Source of the DNA: CAZGUX01 sp046160045
Lineage (GTDB): Bacteria; Acidobacteriota; Terriglobia; Bryobacterales; Bryobacteraceae
Direction of reading: 5' to 3'
Length of the DNA: 64,000 nt
Assembly (NCBI GenBank): GCA_046160045.1
Contig: JBJXGR010000267.1
Location: 1-64,000 of the forward strand
Below the pieces are notes generated by a model that searched no databases, had not been told where the DNA came from, and saw only the letters and a list, made by a program, of their open reading frames with translations. Positions 17,801-24,964 of this stretch are shown in pieces. Positions within the stretch are counted from its first letter, which is position 1; each line of letters begins with the position of its first letter. The position numbers were made by a program, and so were the translations under genes.

Positions 17801-18640
17801 GGCTTTTGCGTTCTGCGACAGGGCGGCGGCGGTATCGTCGTTGGCCTTGCAGATGATTTCGTCCAGCGATTTTCGCTCCGCGCCGGTGAGCGGCGGTTGC
17901 TTCGACTTGCCCTCCTCGCCGTTGCCGAGGGCTCCGCTCTTCTTAAGCTGCTCGGCCTGGGCGGTGCGCTCCTGGGTGCTGGTGTTGCTGACCTGGGGCT
18001 GGGGTACGGGTGTCCCCGCGGCGGCCTGTTTCTGAGCAGGCAAACCGAACGAGCCGGGCGCGTATCCGTGCGGCGAAAGGCCGGGGCGTCCCTGCAGCGT
18101 GGACAGGATCTGGCCGATCAATTGAGCGATCTGGGCGAGACCCTCCGTTTGCGGTCCTTTGCCCATGGTCTGCCGGGAAGCCGGGGAGAGCGAACGGTGG
18201 AGCAGTTGCTCCGTCTGTCCAGCCACTCCCATCATGCCGAGTGCGCTCCTCGTATTCATTTGCGGCGGCAAGGCAAGCGTGAGGGCCTTCCCAAGCACTG
18301 CCTGAAGCTGCTGGAGGACCGTCTTCAAGCCATCCGCTCCCGGCAGAGCCTGGATCGATTGCCCTAACCGCGACACCTGGTCGCCCAGATCCGACAGCGG
18401 AACGTGGACTTCGAGCGTCTGGGCGGAGCCTTCGCCCGCCGTCTGCGCCGGCGATCGAGCCGGATCCTTCAGCCTGTCGAACCTGGCAGGTTCCATGGAC
18501 GCCGGTTCCGTTCGAACCCGCCTCCACGCCGCATCCAAGACGTTGCCGGATGGCGGCGACCAATGCGGTTTGACCTCTGCTGACTCCTCGGGTTGCACGG
18601 CGGGAGAAGGGCGAAGTGGACGCGTGTTGTCGATCCTCAT
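14900..18640 (-). CDS. Very large protein (1246 aa) with duplicated helical repeats and a glycine/alanine-rich hydrophobic centre
   Basis: No signal peptide is visible. Residues 1-255 are proline/glutamine-rich. Two clearly related helical units lie at about 285-355 and 459-528; each contains [KL]-x-x-E-L-M-x-G-x-T, then I-L-x-S-C-T-S-K-A, then V-x-x-x-[AS]-G-G. The layout recalls bacterial annexin-like repeats, an inference from pattern only. Residues about 530-770 are charged and helical. Residues about 783-1000 are hydrophobic and Gly/Ala-rich (SFISDIAAAVASCIPGVGQA), with repeated G-D-x-x-x-A-[IL] units, similar in style to pore-forming or secreted effector proteins. The C-terminal 200 residues are helical. 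The opposite strand also has a long open frame but with the Arg/His-rich composition of a shadow. Function unknown; a secreted effector or surface protein is one possibility. Confidence 0.75.
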   Translation of the reverse strand: MRIDNTRPLRPSPAVQPEESAEVKPHWSPPSGNVLDAAWRRVRTEPASMEPARFDRLKDPARSPAQTAGEGSAQTLEVHVPLSDLGDQVSRLGQSIQALPGADGLKTVLQQLQAVLGKALTLALPPQMNTRSALGMMGVAGQTEQLLHRSLSPASRQTMGKGPQTEGLAQIAQLIGQILSTLQGRPGLSPHGYAPGSFGLPAQKQAAAGTPVPQPQVSNTSTQERTAQAEQLKKSGALGNGEEGKSKQPPLTGAERKSLDEIICKANDDTAAALSQNAKAMGGATPEQKAKLVRELMSGHTSDSEDQAIARILQSCTSKAEYDKVLAMAGGKDAVLKELDDKGAKSLLCQVHAKWESEQKEAAGKAIGLLEQCQSPEEAKELATQLGGTELKHKVKDPEQLKRLEAVAKRFEMPALAYGVAPGAVGQTRASVNQAITKQDSDLATKLAEDKDAMKVASPSEKAGLIKELMRGWTKDRQDVAVYKILSSCTSKAQFDQVMELSGGREVLKDMDHAETRTKMDQLFGAWDRVDLADDKKRAGQFQGVMADPQKQADLSATRPPTGAEVNQVGGSFKLDAKDANDPLMQQAGQAAGAVQKSIQSKAFDIDWDPQAKTELVLEQRKREVEGKPKLDWTKLTAEADKITSDPDFAKNVQAFQKQYNESSPLDKLDDKEAREKYVTLHMEKLAKQNGLSEQTMKSLVTQRMGQIYHEGAGEMSGYSEAIAGPMKKELARIEETKGPNSPEAAELRERIAKFDKATSAYTNHLGSIGTVYKDMFPVPASFWEGFVSAFSFISDIAAAVASCIPGVGQAIGATYFGVKAVVAAAKGDVLGMFSSVASALPGLGSAIGGAAGAAVKTAGRAMQTGIGVGAGIADGNVLGALGSVAGAGAGISPVLDYAQRGLKLADGISRGDVSAIAGAAGDVLGPLSNNPAVQGIVRNPVVQGVAQATGQAVPFLDAIARGDMSQALGAVAGQLGPLANDGAAFVDALRSGNYGKVLGEMGSSLNQMGAGPEAAALVQSFNQVSDVLSALASGNPRQMVAVLQGPGGVLEQLAGGGLSNAFAGVSNVARQTLDTPQLRAARDLTTTGTRFLRAVGSGELNNHLAAAWGDPHVAELSRWLESAQPLVQSMENGSYRQAIDELRKSPVTADAAGRMERLSPLAELAQADFVKSLEESIANLDRLAKMGHELHRFKDLEEAARQLKKRFGEGLDSMGQHLLDRSGFGGPAFGTRELVPNSARFGPLR

Positions 18641-18785
18641 TGATTGTTTGGTTCCTTTCCTGGCAATGACCGCCAGGTATCCGGATTTATCGTTGGGCAG
18701 GCGGATTTGGTGCTAAAGGATTGAAGAAAGGAAGCCTGGGGACGCAACCACGGATGTCCCGGGTGGGGCGGCCATTCAGGCCGCT

Positions 18786-18850
18786 GCGCGCTTTAGCGCG
18801 CCCCTCGTGTGTTCCGTGGCGCCGGTCTCCGACCATGGTCTCCGACCGGC
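18786..18850. repeat. Palindromic extragenic repeats upstream of the metallo-beta-lactamase gene
   Basis: The 440-base gap 18641-19080 has no supported gene. It holds a perfect palindrome GCGCGCTTTAGCGCGC (18786-18801). A repeat beginning GTGGCGCCGGTCTCCGACC (18816-18850) has an internal duplication of GGTCTCCGACC and is followed by GGATCGAA. The same unit occurs at 14239 and 56868. Confidence 0.6.
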
Positions 18851-19080
18851 CCTGCGGATCGAACATCCGTCCCTGAGTGTGGCCGATTTATGCCCGCCCT
18901 GTCCACCGCTGACAATGAGCAGAGGCGCCGATCTTGACAGCCTCCGGTCCGGCACAGCTAACAATTTCCTCTTCTTGCACAGAGAAACCGTGGGGAGGCG
19001 TCACTACTTGAATGCCGGACACTAACAACAGGTCTGCGGGACGGTGACTGGGCCGGCGAGAACAGGCTACCCTACACCTG

Positions 19081-19947
19081 ATGCTCTTCTCCTCGAGTCG
19101 CCTTCGCCTGTTGCCCTTGCTTCTCAGCGTCCTGTCACTCTTCGCCCAGGACCCGCCCGAATGGCGCAAACCATTCCCGCCGTTTCGGATCATCGGCAAC
19201 GTCTATTGGGTGGGTACGTACGATCTCTCGACGTACCTGATCACGACTCCGCAAGGACACATTCTTATCAACACGGGCGTGGCGGATACTGTGCCGCTGA
19301 TCAAGATTGGCGTCGAGAAGTTGGGCTTTAAGATATCCGACGTCAAGCTCCTGACGACCACCCAAGCGCATGCCGATCATGTTGCGGGCTTCGCCGCGCT
19401 CAAACGGATGACCGGTGCAAAGCTCGCCATCATGGAGCCGGATGTCGAGGTTGTGGAAACCGGCGGCAAGGCCGATTTCCGCTATAGGAACGATCCGCAA
19501 GCGCGCTTCGAGCCCGCGAAAGTCGATCGGCGCTTGAAGGACGGCGACAGGATTTCTTTAGGAGGCGTCGAACTGACGGCTCATCTGCACGGGGGCCACA
19601 CCAAGGGCGCCACCAGTTTCACGTTCGATGTTCGTGAAGGCGGCAAGGCTTACAAGGTCGGGATCATGAACATGGCTTCTATCAATCCCGGCGTCCAAGT
19701 GAGCGGGATGCCCGGGTTTCCCGGGATTGCCAGAGCCTACGAGCGCACCTTCCGCAATCAACGCGCACTAAAGATCGACGTCTTTTTGTCGTCCCACGCC
19801 ATCCAGTTCAACCTGCATGACAAGTACAAAACGGGTGACACCTACAATCCGGAACGTTTCGTGGATCCTCAGGGCTACCAGGAGGCGGTAGAGCGTCTGG
19901 AAAGAGCGTTCCGCGAGCAGTTGAAGAACGAGAGTGCCGGCAGGTGA
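19081..19947 (+). CDS. Subclass B3-type metallo-beta-lactamase homologue with a Gln at the first zinc-ligand position
   Basis: 288 residues with a signal peptide (MLFSSSRLRLLPLLLSVLSL), so periplasmic. The metallo-hydrolase fold is marked by L-I-N-T-G-V-A-D at about 63-70 and by the ligand motif Q95-A-H97-A-D99-H100. H173 in HGGHTKGATSF and H239 in SSHAIQFNLHDKY complete the set. B3 enzymes normally have H-x-H-x-D-H; the first His is Gln here, as in GOB-type enzymes (Q116). The sequence otherwise fits the B3 group, including the N-M-A-S-I-N-P-G loop. Beta-lactam hydrolysis is plausible but environmental members may have other substrates. The gene is monocistronic. Confidence 0.85.
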   Translation: MLFSSSRLRLLPLLLSVLSLFAQDPPEWRKPFPPFRIIGNVYWVGTYDLSTYLITTPQGHILINTGVADTVPLIKIGVEKLGFKISDVKLLTTTQAHADHVAGFAALKRMTGAKLAIMEPDVEVVETGGKADFRYRNDPQARFEPAKVDRRLKDGDRISLGGVELTAHLHGGHTKGATSFTFDVREGGKAYKVGIMNMASINPGVQVSGMPGFPGIARAYERTFRNQRALKIDVFLSSHAIQFNLHDKYKTGDTYNPERFVDPQGYQEAVERLERAFREQLKNESAGR

Positions 19948-20009
19948 GACTGGACGAGCCCGCCTGGCGCGTGCCGTGATACGCTGGCACTTTCCTGGAG
20001 ACATCCTAC

Positions 20010-21056
20010 GTGAACAACATTCGTATCGGGATTACCGGCTCAGGCTTCATGGGCAACACGCACGCGGAAGCAGCGCGGCTGGTCGAAGAGACCGACCTGG
20101 CAGCCGTGTTCGGGGGAAGGCGGGCGCCTCAGCTCGCGGAAACCTACGGCATCCAACTGGAACCGTCGGCCGAGTCGTTGGCGGCGCGCAACGACGTCGA
20201 TGCTGTAATCATCACGACGCCGCACCATCTGCACGTCGATGAGGCCATGGCTGCCATTCGAAACGGGAAGCACGTCCTGATCGAAAAGCCCATCACTACT
20301 ACCCTGGAGGATGCCGACCGGATCCTGGACGCCGCCCGGAAAGCAGGGGTCGTCGTGTCGGTGGGATACCAACAGCGGTTCCGCCGCAACAACGTCGCCG
20401 CGCGGCAAGTCGTCGAGAGCGGAGCCATCGGCGACGTTTTGACCATTCAGGTCGCGATGCCGATCGCCATCTCGGCGATGCAGGCCGACAGCGGATTCGG
20501 GCCCAGTTGGGGCTGGTGGACGGATGCCCGCAGCATCGGCCACGTGCTCAACAGCAGCCCGCACGCCATCGACCTGATGCGCTGGATGATGGGGGCCGAG
20601 GTCAGCCAGGTAGTGGCCTTCTGCCGCACCTACAAGCCGGATTCGCCCGTCGAAGACACGACCCTGGCGCTGCTGAGTTTCTCGAACGGCGCGATGATGA
20701 GCCTGTTCTCCTCGTGCGCGGTCGCGCCGCCGAGTTTCCCCGGCGAGGATTTCCGGTTCCGCATCATGGGATCGAAGGAACTGCTCGACCTCGACCCATA
20801 CGGTGAGCTTCGCGTGACCCGCGATGGCCAGTGGGAGACGGCCTCCACCCAACCGTCGGTAGGCCATACCTCGTCCAAGACGATTCTGGGGCCGGTGCGG
20901 ATGCAGGCGTATTGCGACCAGATCCGGGCGTTCGTGGCGGCGATCCGGGGCGGGAAACCGGAAGCCGGGACGGGGGAAGACGGCCGGGCCGGGGTAGAGG
21001 CGTTCACGGCGATGCTGGAATCGTCGAATACCGGCAAGGTGATCCGTTTACGCTAG
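20010..21056 (+). CDS. Gfo/Idh/MocA family oxidoreductase
   Basis: 348 residues from a GTG start, preceded by TGGAG. The N-terminal Rossmann fold has the dinucleotide motif G-I-T-G-S-G-F-M-G-N-T-H at about 8-19. The hallmark E-K-P-I-T-T-T-L-E-D-A sits at about 93-103. The C-terminal alpha/beta domain includes H-x-L-N-S-S-P-H-A-I-D-L-M-R-W. Members use NAD(P) to oxidise or reduce sugars, inositols and related compounds. The neighbouring genes give no substrate clue. Confidence 0.9.
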   Translation: MNNIRIGITGSGFMGNTHAEAARLVEETDLAAVFGGRRAPQLAETYGIQLEPSAESLAARNDVDAVIITTPHHLHVDEAMAAIRNGKHVLIEKPITTTLEDADRILDAARKAGVVVSVGYQQRFRRNNVAARQVVESGAIGDVLTIQVAMPIAISAMQADSGFGPSWGWWTDARSIGHVLNSSPHAIDLMRWMMGAEVSQVVAFCRTYKPDSPVEDTTLALLSFSNGAMMSLFSSCAVAPPSFPGEDFRFRIMGSKELLDLDPYGELRVTRDGQWETASTQPSVGHTSSKTILGPVRMQAYCDQIRAFVAAIRGGKPEAGTGEDGRAGVEAFTAMLESSNTGKVIRLR

Positions 21057-21190
21057 ACGCATGGGCACGAATTCAGCACTAGGCCGACGTTGCCTGCGGC
21101 GTAAAGGCTGCAACGTCAATAATGCGGGATCAAAACGGCGATTTTTCTTAGAGAATTCTTCCGCCGTGATGCTACTATTTGGTTTCAGCC

Positions 21191-21475
21191 ATGCAGTCCC
21201 CCGTCTCGCGCATCGGGTATCTGGCGTTGATCGTGTTCGCCGTTGCGTGGGCTTTCTACATCCTCCGAGGTCCTAACGGCGTACCCGGCTGGCTCCAGAA
21301 GCGGCAGCGCATCCAGCAATTGGAAGATCGCAACCGCGAGATGGCGCGGCAACTGGAATTGCGCCGCGAAGGCATTAAAACGCTCGAGGACTACGTGCCC
21401 GCGCAGGAGTTGGAGATCCGGAAGCGGCTGAAACTCGTCAAGCCCGACGAGAAGATCTACGTGATCGGCCAGTAG
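21191..21475 (+). CDS. Septum-formation initiator (DivIC/FtsB-like) protein
   Basis: 94 residues from the ATG at 21191; a TTG at 21179 would add four residues. There is a single N-terminal membrane helix (GYLALIVFAVAWAFYIL), then a coiled coil at about 33-65 (QRIQQLEDRNREMARQLELR), then a terminal R-x-K-L-x-x-V-x-P-D-E-x-I-Y-V. This matches the DivIC/FtsB family, small bitopic proteins that form the FtsQ-FtsB-FtsL type divisome subcomplex. The gene is not next to eno or other division genes here. Confidence 0.82.
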   Translation: MQSPVSRIGYLALIVFAVAWAFYILRGPNGVPGWLQKRQRIQQLEDRNREMARQLELRREGIKTLEDYVPAQELEIRKRLKLVKPDEKIYVIGQ

Positions 21476-21476
21476 G

Positions 21477-22535
21477 CTAGTTCGCCTGGCCGGACCCGGG
21501 AACGTAGTTCCAGGGCGACATGCCCCGGGCTCCCTCGGCAAACCGGGTGTCGATGTACTCGTCGAACTCGATCCTCTTGTCCAGCACGCCGGTCTCGATC
21601 ATCAGGTCGCGGACCAGATCGAAATCCTTCTTGTAGGGCGTGAGTGGCGTGTACGTGACCCGGTCGAGCGGATTCGTCAGCGCCCACCGGAGCAGGGCCG
21701 GGTTCTGGTTGTAGTAGAAGCGGCCGACAAAGTCCGCTGCGTGCTCCCGGTTCGGCCTTCCACTGTCCAGCCACAGGCCGGATCGTGCGATGCCGTCGAC
21801 CAGGGCCTGCACCGCATCCGGCCGCTTGTCGATCAGGTCCTGGCGAACCACCACCACGCACGACATGTAGTCGGGCCAATGCTCGCGGGCATGGAACAGC
21901 ACCCGGCCGAAGCCGCCCATCTCGGCCTGCGACGGGAACGGCTCACCCATGGAGAATGCATCGATCGCCTTCGCCGCCAGGGCTCCGGCCACGTCGGGCG
22001 GCGCCATCTCGACCATCTTGAACTCGCCCACCTTGACGCCGAACTTCTTCATGACGCGAAACACGATCAGGCGTTCATCGGAAAAACGGCTCGGAATGGC
22101 GACGATCTTTCCACGGATGTCGGGGAACGTCTTGATCGGTCCGTCCTTCCGCACCACAAACCCGCTACCATAGCGATGTCCCAGGTAGACCGTCCTCACG
22201 GGGACGCCCTGTGCCGCCAGGGCGATCGCCATGGGAGCGACCATGAACGCGGCCTGAATCTTGTTGGCGATCAGGGCCTCCTTGATTTCCGGAAACCCCT
22301 GGAACATCTTCGGAAGGAACAGATTCCCGGTTTTCGTGAACCGCGTGATGTAATCGGTCACAGGGCAGGTAAGGTGACAGGTCACCGGGATGAAGGCGAT
22401 GTTGATCTTGCGCTGGTTCTCGGGCAGACGGTCGTTGATGACCACAGACCAATCGACGTTCAGCTTCATGTGCAGACCGCTGACCACCGTGGTCCAGGCC
22501 AGAACTCCCAGCACGATCTTTTTCGCGTCAGTCAT
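21477..22535 (-). CDS. ABC transporter substrate-binding protein, NrtA/SsuA (NMT1-like) family
   Basis: 352 residues. An N-terminal hydrophobic segment (KKIVLGVLAWTTVVSGLHMK) acts as signal or anchor. The type-2 periplasmic binding fold has a CHLTCPVTDYI motif near 53-63, A-F-M-V-A-P-M-A-I-A-L near 96-106, and R-F-S-D-E-R-L near 151-157. Family members bind nitrate, bicarbonate, sulfonates, taurine or thiamine precursors; the substrate here is not determined. The start overlaps the upstream permease stop by 8 bases, so it is the last gene of a four-gene operon. Confidence 0.85.
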   Translation of the reverse strand: MTDAKKIVLGVLAWTTVVSGLHMKLNVDWSVVINDRLPENQRKINIAFIPVTCHLTCPVTDYITRFTKTGNLFLPKMFQGFPEIKEALIANKIQAAFMVAPMAIALAAQGVPVRTVYLGHRYGSGFVVRKDGPIKTFPDIRGKIVAIPSRFSDERLIVFRVMKKFGVKVGEFKMVEMAPPDVAGALAAKAIDAFSMGEPFPSQAEMGGFGRVLFHAREHWPDYMSCVVVVRQDLIDKRPDAVQALVDGIARSGLWLDSGRPNREHAADFVGRFYYNQNPALLRWALTNPLDRVTYTPLTPYKKDFDLVRDLMIETGVLDKRIEFDEYIDTRFAEGARGMSPWNYVPGSGQAN

Positions 22536-23292
22536 TGAGAAATCCCCAGCGAACCGATTTCAGGCGCTCGATGCGGCGCATTCCAATGTCCAGCCCGAGC
22601 CCGATCAGCCCGATCATGATCATGCCCGCCACCACCAGGTCGTAGCGCTTGCCGGCGTTGCGAGCGTCGATGATCAGGTAGCCCAATCCGGAATCCACGG
22701 CAATCATCTCGGCGGCCACCACTACCAGCCACGCAATGCCCAGCGCGATTCGTAAACCGACAATCATCTGAGGCAGCGCCGCGGGAAAGATCACGCGAAG
22801 CAGCAGGGATCCCGGCGTCAGGCCGAAGTTCACCCCAGCCAGCCGGAACATAGGCGGCACGCCTCGAACTCCGTTGATCGCCGAGACTACGATCGGGAAG
22901 AACGAGGCCAGGAAGATCAGAAACACCGCCGCGGTGTTGCCGACGCCAAAAAAAACGATCGACAAGGGAATCCAGGCCAGTGGCGAGATCGGACGCAGCA
23001 TCTGAATCAGAGGGTTCACGGCGCGGGCTGCCTGCGGATACCACCCCAGCGCCAGCCCTATCGGGATGCCGGACATCACCGCCAGGCTGTACCCCGTACC
23101 CACTCGAAACAGCGAGTCGCCGATGTACTTCCACAGCACGCCGCGCTGGACTAATTCCTCTCCGCCCCGCCACACGGCAAGAGGCGATGGAAAGATCCTG
23201 GTGGCGCTCCAGATGACGGCATAGTGCCACGCGGAAAGGCACACCAGCGCCACCACCAGCGGCCAGACGTAACTTTCCCAACGTTTCAGCAT
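22528..23292 (-). CDS. ABC transporter permease, SsuC/TauC/NrtB type (first copy)
   Basis: 254 residues with about six membrane helices. The cytoplasmic coupling loop reads G-V-R-G-V-P-P-M-F-R-L-A-G-V-N-F-G. The end is GYLIIDARNAGKRYDLVVAG. It is clearly paralogous to the permease at 24090-24839, sharing P-L-A-W-I-P, F-L-I-F-L-A-S-F-[FL]-P and the GYLIIDARNAG/GFLIIDARNAG segment. It probably pairs with that copy, or with itself, under the single ATPase between them. Confidence 0.9.
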   Translation of the reverse strand: MLKRWESYVWPLVVALVCLSAWHYAVIWSATRIFPSPLAVWRGGEELVQRGVLWKYIGDSLFRVGTGYSLAVMSGIPIGLALGWYPQAARAVNPLIQMLRPISPLAWIPLSIVFFGVGNTAAVFLIFLASFFPIVVSAINGVRGVPPMFRLAGVNFGLTPGSLLLRVIFPAALPQMIVGLRIALGIAWLVVVAAEMIAVDSGLGYLIIDARNAGKRYDLVVAGMIMIGLIGLGLDIGMRRIERLKSVRWGFLND

Positions 23293-23298
23293 CGCCGG

Positions 23299-24093
23299 CT
23301 AGACCTTGTGCGCGAGGCCAATCTCTTCGAAGATGCCGTCGCGCAATTCCAGATACCGCGGCGAGCTGATGTCTCGCGGATGCGGAATGTCGATTTCCAC
23401 GATCCTCCGCAGGCTCGCCGGCCGCGCCGACATCACCACCACCCGGTCGGCCAACTGAACCGATTCTTCGATGTCGTGGGTCACAAAGAGAATCGTCTTC
23501 TTCTCCGCCTCCCAGATCCTCAGCAGTTCGCTGCGCATCAGCAGCCGCGTGATCGAATCCAGCGCGCCGAACGGCTCGTCGAGAAACAGGACATCGGGAT
23601 TCACCGCCAGCGCGCGCGCCACTTCCAGCCGCTGCTTCATGCCTCCGGACAACTCGGCCGGATAAGCCTGTTCAAAACCGGTGAGTCCCACCAGCTTGAT
23701 GTAGTATTCGATCCGCCGCTTGCGCTCTGCCGGCGAGAGCTTGAACAGCCCGAAACCGATATTGCCTTCCACCGTGAGCCACGGAAACACGCCGCGCTCC
23801 TGGAAGACGAAGATTCTTCGCGGGTCGGGCTTCGTCACCTGCTCGCCTTCGATTCGCACTTCGCCCGTAGTCGCGGGGATGAATCCGCCTACGATGTTCA
23901 GCAGCGTCGATTTGCCGCAACCCGACGGGCCCAGCAGGCAGACGAATTCGCCCTCTCGAATATCCAGATTGATGTTCTCGAGGACGTTCACGGACTTGCC
24001 GTCCCGCGTGAAGACTTTGTTCACCCCCCGGATGCTCAGCTTCGTTTTTCGAGCCGTTTCCACGTGAGGAACCTGCACTGCCAGCTGACTCAT
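23299..24093 (-). CDS. ABC transporter ATP-binding protein, SsuB/TauB/NrtD type
   Basis: 264 residues. Walker A is GPSGCGKSTLLN at about 55-66, the ABC signature is LSGGMKQRLEVARAL at about 149-163, and Walker B is VLFLDEPFGALDS at about 170-182. H-D-I-E-E-S-V-Q follows as the switch histidine. Together these give a complete nitrate/sulfonate/taurine-type ATPase. It overlaps the upstream permease by 4 bases (ATGA) and is 6 bases from the downstream permease, so all four genes are co-translated. Confidence 0.93.
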   Translation of the reverse strand: MSQLAVQVPHVETARKTKLSIRGVNKVFTRDGKSVNVLENINLDIREGEFVCLLGPSGCGKSTLLNIVGGFIPATTGEVRIEGEQVTKPDPRRIFVFQERGVFPWLTVEGNIGFGLFKLSPAERKRRIEYYIKLVGLTGFEQAYPAELSGGMKQRLEVARALAVNPDVLFLDEPFGALDSITRLLMRSELLRIWEAEKKTILFVTHDIEESVQLADRVVVMSARPASLRRIVEIDIPHPRDISSPRYLELRDGIFEEIGLAHKV

Positions 24094-24839
24094 TCGTTTT
24101 CGTAACCCCAGCGCAGCGACTTCATGCGCTCCAGCCGCCGCATTCCCGTATCCAGGATCAAACCGAACAACCCGATCATGACCATGCCGCAGACGACCAG
24201 GTCATACCGGTTGCCGGCGTTTCGAGCGTCGATAATCAGGAATCCCAGGCCGGAGTTGACCGCGATCATCTCCGCCGCCACCACCACCAGCCACGCCACA
24301 CCGAGTGTGATCCGCAGGCCGACCAGCAGTTGCGGCATCACCGACGGGTAGATCACTCTCATCACCACCTGAGATTGCGAGAGTCCGAAATTGCGCCCTG
24401 CGTTGAGATGGACGGGCGAAACGTTCTTCACCGCATTCATCGCCGTCACCGTCATCGGCAGGAACGACGCCAGAAAGATCAGGAACACCGCAGACAGATC
24501 ACCGACGCCGAACCACAGGATCGCGATGGGAATCCACGCCAGGGGAGAAATCGGCCTCAGGATCTGCAGAAAGGGATTCACGGAGACTTCGCCCCGCCGA
24601 TACCATCCCAACATCAGGCCAAACGGGATCGCAACAATCGCCGCCGTCATATAGCCCCAGGTCACCCGGAACAGCGACGCGACAATGTACTTGAACAGCA
24701 GTCCGCGCTGCGCCAGTTCCAGGGTGCCGAGAACCACGGCCCAGGGCCCGGGCAGTAGCGTGCCGGGACTCCACCGCACGGCGAGATCCCAGGCCAGGAC
24801 CGCCGCGGCAACTGTGAAAATGGGCAGATATCGGTTCAT
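24090..24839 (-). CDS. ABC transporter permease, SsuC/TauC/NrtB type (second copy)
   Basis: 249 residues, about six membrane helices, first gene of the ABC operon. The coupling loop is A-V-K-N-V-S-P-V-H-L-N-A-G-R-N-F-G, and the C-terminus includes GFLIIDARNAGNRYDLVVCG. It has the same fold and length as the other permease but differs enough to be an old duplication rather than a recent copy. Confidence 0.9.
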   Translation of the reverse strand: MNRYLPIFTVAAAVLAWDLAVRWSPGTLLPGPWAVVLGTLELAQRGLLFKYIVASLFRVTWGYMTAAIVAIPFGLMLGWYRRGEVSVNPFLQILRPISPLAWIPIAILWFGVGDLSAVFLIFLASFLPMTVTAMNAVKNVSPVHLNAGRNFGLSQSQVVMRVIYPSVMPQLLVGLRITLGVAWLVVVAAEMIAVNSGLGFLIIDARNAGNRYDLVVCGMVMIGLFGLILDTGMRRLERMKSLRWGYENE

Positions 24840-24964
24840 GCGCTCGTCTGCACTCGTATTCGAATATCATGCTGCCCGAGGAAGGGGCAATAATGGGAAT
24901 GGATTACGCAGGTTATCCGCCAACGGGGCGAAACTTGAATTCTACCAGTTTTGTTTAGTTAACG

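Noticed and set aside
15941..18367. 808-residue open frame on the plus strand opposite the giant gene
   Set aside because: Arg/His/Leu-rich composition, no domain and no start signal; the minus-strand reading has duplicated, sensible protein sequence. Typical GC-rich shadow.
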